The translations under genes were made by a program, and so were the position numbers. A stretch of 64,000 bases of DNA, from contig CM036252.1 of the NCBI GenBank assembly GCA_020698575.1, forward strand, positions 29,031,206 to 29,095,205. The letters run 5' to 3'. This document shows positions 56,225 through 64,000 of the stretch, in pieces. The notes beneath the pieces were generated by a model. It was not told the origin of the DNA and did no database searches. It worked only from the letters and a program-made list of their open reading frames with translations. The stretch comes from Bostrychus sinensis (taxonomy: Eukaryota > Chordata > Actinopteri > Gobiiformes > Eleotridae). Every line of letters begins with the position of its first letter. Position 1 is the first letter of the stretch.

Positions 56225-56660
56225 TTAAAGCAGAACTCAGTAACTTCTTAACCTTATATAAAGAGTTTCGGAGTCCATTTGATGTTAAATGAGTTGTTGT
56301 GGGGTGAATGAAGCGTGCGGCACCTCCCCCAGGTGTCTCTGGGCAGAAACTGACACATGCAACAGTGAGTGCCATTGACCCAGAGTCACGGAAGTCTTGG
56401 GTCTTGCGAGAAAGCAGCACATTGCGGTTAGCAAAACAACAAGCTAGCGATGGCTTTATTTCTTGATTTTTGTCATGGCAGAGCGGCTAAATGGCAGAAA
56501 AACTTTGTACAGATAGGCGGAGGAGAAAACGAAAGTAAAGATGAGCAAGGGGTCACACAGGAGTCAACTGGGCCATCATCCGAACTGTAGGGGGAGCTTT
56601 ATAGAGGAAAATAAGGCAAAACAGCGAAGAAACAAGCAGAGTTACTGAGTTCCGCTTTAA
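56225..56660. mobile_element. TTAA-flanked MITE, 436 bp with target duplication
   Basis: The left terminus TTAA|AGCAGAACTCAGTAACT (56225-56245) and right terminus AGTTACTGAGTTCCGCT|TTAA (56640-56660) are inverted, 16 of 17 positions pairing, with TTAA at both edges. TTAA duplication points to the piggyBac or Kolobok superfamilies. The interior is non-coding and relatively well preserved; the short minus-strand frame at 56220-56420 is incidental. Confidence 0.85.
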
Positions 56661-56905
56661 AACCTCCAGATCCAGGTTGGAAAAAAAAGCATCTTTTTCT
56701 GTGATGCATACATTTTTTTAGCTTTATTTATTAAGTATATTTGTATATTTAGTAAGTTATTTTTATTTGTTATTGAGAACATATATTTTTATTTTTGTGC
56801 ATTTTTAGAATACTTGTGTTAGTGTTTGGTCCAGATTTTTAGAATGAATATTTTATTCATGTATTTATTTTTATTGTAGTTGTAGTTTTCTGCTTTTAAA
56901 CACTG

Positions 56906-56985
56906 TTAGGACTGGCAGGAGGCTAGAACCTATTCCAGCTTCTTTGGGCCTGAGGTGGGGATACAGCTTAGAGAACAAACAACAT
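56906..56985 (-). mobile_element. SINE family B 3' scrap, minus strand
   Basis: AGGACTGGCAGGAGGCTAGA, ACCTATTCCAGCTTCTTTGG and GCCTGAGGTGGGGATACAGC match the reverse of the family B tail ('GGAGCCTATCCCAGCTG..TTTGGGCGAGAGGCGGGGTACACC'). Confidence 0.55.
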
Positions 56986-58032
56986 CTATTGATTCTCTTT
57001 TTTTCCATTAACCTCCAGACTCCTACATGCAATAATGTAGCTGCCATTAATTCAGTGTTGACAAACAGTGTAGACTAACAGCCAATGACAGTTCTTCATT
57101 CAAACAGAAAACAGTGTGTCCTTTCTATGCAAGCCTGTGATTGGTCAAAACATTCTCCTTTGATAAAATTCATTAGAATAAAAAGTAGATACCCTAGACA
57201 CCTGAAAATTGATCTTGTAAAATTGCAAAAATGAGGCACCGTGAATGTGTTTAGCAAATAGCTATCATCTTTACATACTCTGAGGTTGGCCATGTGTCAT
57301 TATTTGTATGTTCTAACAACCTTTTAAAGGAAATCTGCTGCTCACATTGATTTGCAAACTGCAGGGATTTCTCAGCTAAGCGGAAACTACAGATTCCATA
57401 CACTATAGATTAATCCCATAAGGAGCTGTTACTTTCTCTTCCTTTGGTGTTTGACCTGTAACGGCAGGTGTGGAGAAATGCGGTTTGGGCCGGTTTCCAG
57501 TGCGAAGACCTGCCTTTTGTAGAGGGCTCGATTTGGGTGACCGACTCCGAGGTCTTTGGTGTCAGACGGCATCAACGATTTAGCACGGCGGGCAGCATGG
57601 ATTACTTTGTGGCTTTGAAATCAAAAAGCACTACAGAGAAATGTAGCCGTGTGAAGTAAACAACACTAGCAGGCAGCGAGCACACCCAAGCAGAAATATA
57701 AATGGAGATGGAAATAGAAGTGCTGATGTGATTTTAAAATAGAGAGAGAGAGAGAGCTGGAGTCGTGCCTCTTTTGGAAGACTGCATGGGAAGTGAAAGA
57801 AATCTGAAAGAAGTCAATGGTGAAATGTTTTTTATCACCATTTTCACATATATGTATATTAATTTTATATGGCCAGAAATATGTGCCTTCCACTATGTTC
57901 AAATGGCAAAAAACGTCTTGATTAGTTCATAATTCCAATACAATGGTTGTCAGATTGGTACATTTTATTTTATAATAAGTACTTTTAGCTTTGTTTCTGT
58001 GTTTTTATACCTCTATTATGTGCCTTTAAGAT
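56986..58032. other. Unique DNA
   Basis: 57460-57660 is GC-richer and open for 63 codons on the plus strand, without a domain I recognise. A short (GA)n lies at 57741-57756. No gene called. Confidence 0.45.
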
Positions 58033-58120
58033 GGGGTTGAGCATTTGCCAACCAACCGAAGAGTTGGCGGTTCGAAACTTACTCAAACTGTATACTGTCA
58101 TTGCACCTTTAGGCAAGATT
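58033..58120 (+). mobile_element. SINE head with box B (family A-like)
   Basis: GGGGTTGAGCATTTGCCAAC, CAACCGAAGAGTTGGCGGTT CGAAAC and TGTCATTGCACCTTTAGGCA AG. Box B is GGTTCGAAAC (58069-58078). The head matches 6560-6600 (ACATTTGCCCACTAACTTGA, AGGTTGGCGGTTCAAGACC). The rest is missing. Confidence 0.65.
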
Positions 58121-58639
58121 AGGGTGACCAGACATCCCTATTGAATTAGTCCTAGTTTTAGGCTCCTATGTCGCAGTTTTCAACAAACCATGTCCCCATT
58201 TTAGCTAACAGAAAAGCATAGAAAACTTAACCCCGTAGAACCCAGACATAGAAATATTTGTTGGAAAAAATCATCCGTGCTAAATTTTAGTCAACGGGGA
58301 TGGGTAAGAACAAAAATTTGTCAATATTTTTGGTAAGCAGCATTCATGAATTAGTTAATACATTTAAAAAAAAAAAGACTCCTACTTTTTTGCCATGACC
58401 ATTGAATTATATGCTGCATATTTGCAAAAGAGGGTGCTATGGGATTAAAATTTGTCCAAAGACTTTTGTCACTAAAAATATTTACTGTCATTAATTATTA
58501 ATAAATGGCAATAAAATTCAAGACTTAAGCTCTAGTGTCATATACTGTAATTACATGACAGAAAAGTGTATGAATTTTTACCCATGTACACAGTGATTAG
58601 TGAAAAAAAAGTGTGCCAATTTTGAAAAATCTGGTCACC

Positions 58640-58735
58640 CAGGGCAAGACGGGAAGGGCATCTGGTGTTAAAACCTGCCAAATCACTGTGCAACCAGATG
58701 GGTAAAGGGAGCAGCCAAAAGACATGTCAATCTAG
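58640..58735 (+). mobile_element. SINE family C module fragment
   Basis: GGAAGGGCATCTGGTGTTAA AACCTGCCAAATCACTGTGC and AAAGGGAGCAGCCAAAAGAC match 21398-21490. Confidence 0.65.
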
Positions 58736-59237
58736 CAGTATATAACCCTTCATACATCTATTAATATTCAGCTTTTTTTCTGCAGTTAGTCACAGCTAAA
58801 TAATTGACACTTGGATGTGAAGGGAACCTTGTTTTAAAGAACAAATATGTCCAAATGCCTTCTTTTAAAACTTTTTTTTAAGACGTGGTGACCTGGATGA
58901 CAGAAAAGTTTCAAGAGAGATCACTGGTGGCTGCCCCGGGGACCCCTAACTTAATGCTAAAGAAAACAAAATAGGTAGGCTACTCAAAGGCTAGTCTAAC
59001 AGGTGTCGTAAAAGTAATAATTTATACTGAAAAGAAATATTGTCAAATAATGCATTCTGTACCTGGGATGAACAAAATATGCATTGTTCAGAAATTATGG
59101 ATCACCTATTTATCTCATTAAATTTGCAATAAACCAAGTGTCGTATGTGACATTACATGCAGTCACAGTTAGCTGGTGATCCTATATACAGACATAGGAT
59201 CTGCTTTCCTTAATGCATTTTCTGTCTTGCTCCTGGC

Positions 59238-59345
59238 ATTGGCCTGGATGTCTTTCCTGGCCCAACCCTCTCAATTTATTAAGGCATGGGACCAGCACAA
59301 AGGGTACTCTGGCTTGTAAAACCTTGCCGGCTGGATTATAATAGC
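59238..59345 (-). mobile_element. SINE family C module fragment, opposite orientation
   Basis: GGATGTCTTTCCTGGCCCAA, CCCTCTCAATTTATTAAGGC ATGGGACCAGCACAAAGGGT and TTGCCGGCTGGATTATAA match 25945-26030 and 38872-38945. Confidence 0.55.
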
Positions 59346-60747
59346 TCTGAAGTTCTGAAAGTGTAGTGGCAGTTACACCATTGTGCTAGGATACTTTTCA
59401 AATACAAAAAGACAGAAGTTTGTTCCTCTTCATTGACTTCCATCCATTCTGTTGTTTCTCCAACAGAGATCCCTGCTGTCTCACAGAAAGGTCATCGCTT
59501 AGGCCGCATCTCTACAGTATATTTGTGACCAATCAAAGTCGCTATTTCCGTCAACAGCGTGCAAGTTGTTTTGCGAGGTGTGCCCCTGAGACAAAGCTGT
59601 GTATTTTTGTATATATTTTTGGGAATTTTTCTTTTTTTTTTTTCGGAGCCTTGGCGCTGGCCCCGTTCTTGGCGGCGGCGGCGGCGCCTTCTGTGTGCAG
59701 AGCGTGTAACGAAGTCTGACACATTGAGGAGACAGCAGTCACCCTGTCCATTAACTCTGAAATCCTGATTCCAGTCTGCTATACTGCGGCACAGCCCGGG
59801 CACTTCACACAAGCGCACACCGCTCAGCACGCACACAATCTGAATGTCGAAGCACAAATTCCACTGCCAAAAAAAACATTCACTAAAAGGATATTTTCTG
59901 CCTGTGTATACCAAAAACTTGTACATTGTGGGTGATGAGTCAAAATGTATATAAGGCAAGTACGCTGGAAATATTGGCCTCTGGGGAGGAATCAGCAGAA
60001 ATTGTTTACTTTCAAGGGCTTTTCCCTGAGATAACAGATGACAAGAAGTGGAAATATCAGAAAGAATGGATTATAACTAAGCTGCCTCGAGATGGGGAGG
60101 CCTATACTGGAGAGTTTTTGTCAGTTTGTTTTAACATGGGCGTAATAGAGATAAGAAGGCTGGGTATAGCTTCCAAAGTCCATAGGTTCTATTTTTATCT
60201 GCTGCGAACAAGATAGTCATTTGTGCATTATGTTACCATGGTACCAGCAAAGAACATCCCTAATTATCATGTCAGAATTAATGAAGAGATCTGGATACTG
60301 GACCATCCTCTCTGCCTTGTTGCCAAACCTGCAAGTGGGCAAAATTTACATGCAGCCAAGAAAGTATTTTTTAATAGAACAAAATGTTAAATACTAATTC
60401 AGCAGGGCAGCTACAAATTCCTAAATAAATGATCACACTTTAAGGCTACTTTGTGTTAAAAATCATCACCATTTTTATGCAACACTCATGAAACCATTTG
60501 GTTAGTCCCAGGTATGCAAAAAGATTATAATGAGGGTGAAATTGTTAGACTACTACTGTAGCGCAAGGACAAAATTGGGCCTGCTGAATGAAACTTCCAA
60601 ACGTTTTCATTTTGGTGTACACACCAATTAGAAGCCTTTTCCAAGTGGCAAAGAACGTTCAGAAACCTTCACATGACTGAGTAAAGTAGCTTACTTATAC
60701 CACAATCGATGCTACTAGTAAAAGGGTTTTATAAGAAAGGCATCTGG
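59346..60747. other. Unique DNA with a GC-rich patch
   Basis: 59640-59720 contains a short (GGC)n run (GGCGGCGGCGGCGGCG), preceded by poly(T). 59720-59900 is evenly composed. The 155-codon minus frame (59492-59959) is Arg/Lys-rich because it reads the GGC and T tracts; I do not call it. Confidence 0.45.
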
Positions 60748-60920
60748 ACACGGTCTGTTTGTTAGAAGACATTTCATCCCTCATCTAAATGACTTTTGCA
60801 TTCTGCAGTAACTGGTGGAGTTTATATCTCCTCAGACAGACTCAGGGACATTAGCAGCTGGATGGCCTGGGTTGGAGTCAAAGGGAGTCAGAGGGAGAGT
60901 TGTCCCCCAGATATGGACCA
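60748..60920. mobile_element. Possible retroelement fragment
   Basis: TTAGAAGACATTTCATCCCT CATCTAAATGACTT and AACTGGTGGAGTTTATATCT resemble a fish retroelement stretch containing 'GAAGACGTTTCGTCCCTCATCC'. AGTTGTCCCCCAGATATGGA may be its continuation. The core appears reversed at 11472-11490 (GATGAAACGTCTTC). The family is not settled. Confidence 0.4.
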
Positions 60921-60949
60921 TTATCAACTATACCCTATAAATGATTTAT

Positions 60950-60955
<6 letters not shown>

Positions 60956-60998
<43 letters not shown>

Positions 60999-61000
60999 CA
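60956..61000. repeat. (TA)n microsatellite
   Basis: About 22 TA units, 35 bp before the MITE at 61035. Confidence 0.97.
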
Positions 61001-61034
61001 AATTTTGTTTGCACAGTTGGCACACTGTCTAGAG

Positions 61035-61340
61035 CAGTGTTTTCCAACCAGGGGTATGTGAACACTTTGCAGGGGGTGCTTAATTATGTCATTATTTATT
61101 TCCAAGAGAGAAATAAAGAAAACATGATTTTCATACTGAAACTAATGAAAGATGAACTAAAAATTAATTGATTATTTTTTGTTACATACATAGTTTTGTT
61201 TAAATGCTTTATTGGTTTGACTTTTGTTTATTTAGAACCAAAAATATATAAAATAAATAAATGTATGTATATAAAAAAAAACACACATTATAACATAATT
61301 CCCAGGGGGTAAACAAGACAAAAAAGGTTGGGAACCACTG
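61035..61340. mobile_element. hAT-like MITE, 306 bp, with 8-bp target duplication
   Basis: The left terminus CAGTGTTTTCCAACCAGGGG (61035-61054) and right terminus AAGGTTGGGAACCACTG (61324-61340) are inverted (CAGTG-TT-CCAACC). The flanks are GTCTAGAG (61027-61034) and GTCCAGAG (61341-61348), an 8-bp duplication with one mismatch, as hAT elements make. The interior is AT-rich and non-coding. Confidence 0.88.
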
Positions 61341-61348
61341 GTCCAGAG

Positions 61349-64000
61349 TGTATGCCACCTAAGGCCCACAGCTACTAGAACAGGCTCCAGAAGAAGATGA
61401 ATAAATCAGCTGTCGTATTAGCTAGTTTACTCACCATCAACAGCTGAAAAATTCTACAGTAGTTTTGTTTGTAGTTGCTTTAGTGCCAACATGCTTTGCC
61501 TTATCTAAATGGCAAAGCATGTGTAACCCTGTTTCACGGTGCCATTGACCCAGATAGAATTTGCATGTTTTGTCTAACTTGGTAGAAGTGATGTAGCCAG
61601 GGTAGCTTTAACTAACTTCACAATAATGTGTCTATTTGTTTGCAAGTTTGACTCCTTGAATAATGAACTCAAATTCATCATACACCTTGGATTGGTAATG
61701 ACGCTTGACCTTTCTGAAAGTGACCAATGGACACTTAGTTGACATTGATTTACCCATGGAGTCCTCACAGGCCTTCCCTCAAAGTCAGATGGGTTTGATT
61801 TGTTTCATGGCAGACACTCGATAATTATTGCTATCATGAAAGATGCTGAAGTCATTATTAAACAGCTGCTTGTCCTTGCCATAAAATACTGTCAACGCTC
61901 CCATAAGACACAACAGTGCACCGCCTGTGTCCCTCTTTACACATTATATCTCAGCATCTGCCACTTTTCCCTACACCCATGCATGACTGCTTTGCAAACA
62001 TTTCTGGTGGTGGTTCTCTAGCTCTCCAAGTTCTACACATGGATCAGCGACTAGCGCCTAGCTATCGGCTTTAGATGTGACTGTCTTATGGCGGATAAGC
62101 CTACAAAGAAATTCCTCTGCCCAATCTGTTCCCCTGCAAATTTCCCATTGTTGTTCTTGTGCTAATCTCGCCGAGCGCCCCATATCTCGAGTCTAAATCA
62201 ATAGGCGCTTCAAGTTATTGAACATAGAGCGGCGACAGAGCATCAAAACTGGATTATGTCTTAAATAAGCCATGGTACAGTGTGTTAGAGTCATCTTGGT
62301 GTCTCTTTGGGTGACATCTATCCCCCTCCTTCTCCTTCTCATGAACTGCAATTCCTTCACATAGGCTTTGGATAAATTAGATGTGATTCAGCATGCGTTT
62401 GAAACACTGGGGCGTCTTGTACCCTAGAGCTGTGCAATCTGGCTCCCCGAAGAACATGATGACTTCTTTCTTTTGCACGCACACTCTTCTTCTCTTCTCG
62501 AACACTCCCCGGCCCCTCCTATCTCCGGTGCTATTGTTGGAGACCTTCATTGCGTATATAGAAATTGTATTTAAAATCCCTAAATCCTTGTCAAAATTTC
62601 TCCCTGTGTGCAGGAGATTACCGCGAGCTAGTATTATTCGGGAATGGCTTAGGCCGGTGCGCTCCCTCCCCGCCAACCTTTGAGCTTGTACCCCGATTAT
62701 TGCCATCACAATGGCGCGCAGAAAGCCTCATTTTCAGGTCTTAAGTTAACCTGCAAATCACCTTCGCAAGTTTGGCAAGAGAGAAATGGAATATCAGCAG
62801 CAGTGTGAGAGCTTCTTTGTGTGTAACTATAGGCTACAAGCTGTAAGTGACTGGATGCTAGGGACTGCATTATGCTAGATGACAATAACATCACCAAACC
62901 TCTACTTTCTCATTAGAGATTGTATAACAAAGATCTGACTAATAATATTAACATAAGCATTGCTCAGGTAAAATGCACATTGCCATTATGTACATTTCAG
63001 AAATTTTACTACATTATATTTTCATTGACAAAAGATTTATCATGAAATAACAAAAGAACCTGCATAAGCAAGATTGTATCGGCAAATGGCCACAGACTGA
63101 TTACATGTGTGTGCTGTCACTGAGTGGATATATAACATTAATCAGTGTAAGTAAGCAAATTTCCCTTTCATTTTTTCCCAGAGACTTCTAAAAATCTGTA
63201 TTTTTTGAGTTTAAAAGCTTGACGGAGGCAAATCAACGCGCTGAGGGTCACAGAGCCTGGAGTTGTGAAACGCCATTACGCAGAGAAGACTGCGTGCTCC
63301 ACGGCAGTCACTAAAAAGAAGCGAAAGCAAAAGGAGAAACATAGGCTGAAAGCTTACTGTTGCTGTGTGTTCCATTTCCTAGTCTAGACTTTGTTTATAC
63401 AGACCACAGCTGCATGAGTCTGTGTTCTTGCTGTGTGGCCACACAGTCGGTCTATGACAGAGCGAGTCTACAAAAGCGCAGTAATTACGTGTAGCAGCTG
63501 ATTTCTCGATCAGCTGAGCAATCACACAAAGTACACTGAAGTGAAACGCTACAATGTATAATGATGTTAACAAATATGTTAAAATATAATTTAAAATTGA
63601 GTATAAATGAGCAGTTGCTTGCTATTTTGGCGTGTGTGTGCCTAAGCATTGTGTTGTGTGTACGTTCCGGTGTCAGTGTTGGCCTTGTGGACTCCTGGGT
63701 CAAAGCACAATTTTTGTTCCGGCATTGTTTGATTTACAAATTAAGCCCTGGTTCCATTGCACAGTTTTTTTTTAAAAAGGCAATAGTGAATGCTGTAATA
63801 CAGTATCTTTAGCATGAAATTCATAAAGTATGAAGGGTTTAAAAATCATACTAATGATGATTAATAGAATGTAACAACTAATAGTAATGTCATTATGAAC
63901 AAGCTATCCAACTGAGTCAATATGCATTATGAAAATTAATTAAAGCGGCCCCTCTTTGGTATGCTAAGCACAATTTTGGCAACCAACTAAAATAAATTGA
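61349..64000. other. Unique DNA to the end of the window
   Basis: 62270-62740 and 63200-63500 are evenly composed and repeat-free. Opposing frames at 62377-62709 (minus) and 62393-62683 (plus) cover the same GC-richer patch and have no recognisable domain. No repeat family, gene or RNA recognised. Confidence 0.45.

Noticed and set aside
59492..59959. 155-codon minus-strand frame with Arg/Lys-rich stretch
   Set aside because: The basic stretch comes from a GGC run and a poly(T) tract; there is no domain and it overlaps other open frames.
62377..62709. 110-codon minus frame and 96-codon plus frame over the same bases
   Set aside because: Mutually overlapping chance frames in a GC-richer patch; neither shows a domain.
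1..64000. An undescribed defence or biosynthetic system
   Set aside because: No operon-like gene order, no intact multi-gene cluster and no host coding exons are visible; the structure present is explained by layered transposable elements.

Overview
This window reads as vertebrate nuclear DNA, most likely from a ray-finned (percomorph-type teleost) fish. The sequence is AT-rich. It is full of microsatellites and carries tRNA-headed SINEs, Tc1-like, Harbinger-like and hAT-like DNA transposons, and decayed LINE copies of kinds I know from teleost genomes. There are no bacterial-style operons. I found no host protein-coding exon, rRNA, functional tRNA or CRISPR array that I can support. Nearly all open frames longer than 60 codons are chance frames, low-complexity frames, or pieces of transposon proteins. 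The window therefore looks like intergenic or deep intronic DNA. Family names rest on my memory of repeat consensus sequences, not on a database search.

Layout. 0-2.6 kb: a SINE 3' end and a ~0.94-kb minisatellite (862-1800) with duplicated higher-order blocks. 2.6-15 kb: scattered SINE, MITE and LINE scraps, including a complete tRNA-headed SINE at 6537-6745. 15-24 kb: a Tc1-like fossil (18600-19412) abutting a near-perfect hairpin, a composite SINE locus (21.2-21.6 kb), and a full-length SINE with an (ATT)n tail (23685-24050). 24.2-24.9 kb: one DNA transposon inside another. 25-39 kb: mostly unique sequence with a (GA)n tract, several hAT-like MITEs, a SINE cluster (32.6-33.8 kb), an L2-like LINE 3' end (36.84-37.22 kb) and a foldback of two inverted SINE copies (38.5-38.9 kb). 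39.5-43.5 kb: the most structured locus. A Tc1-like element with both terminal inverted repeats is split by a Harbinger-like element with a TTA target duplication. That element in turn holds a 5'-truncated, frameshifted non-LTR retrotransposon on the minus strand. A separate hAT-like MITE sits in the same Tc1 copy. 43.5-64 kb: unique sequence with further SINE scraps, a 436-bp MITE flanked by TTAA, a small MITE with a perfect 20-bp inverted repeat, a (TA)n tract and a 306-bp hAT-like MITE with an 8-bp target duplication.

No genes work together here. The coherent story is layered transposition: an old Tc1 copy, then a Harbinger-like insertion, then a LINE insertion into that, all now inactive. 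Some repeat-free stretches (about 34.8-35.5, 47.5-48.0 and 16.0-16.2 kb) look like candidate conserved non-coding DNA, but only cross-species alignment could show it. I did not find a new biological system.
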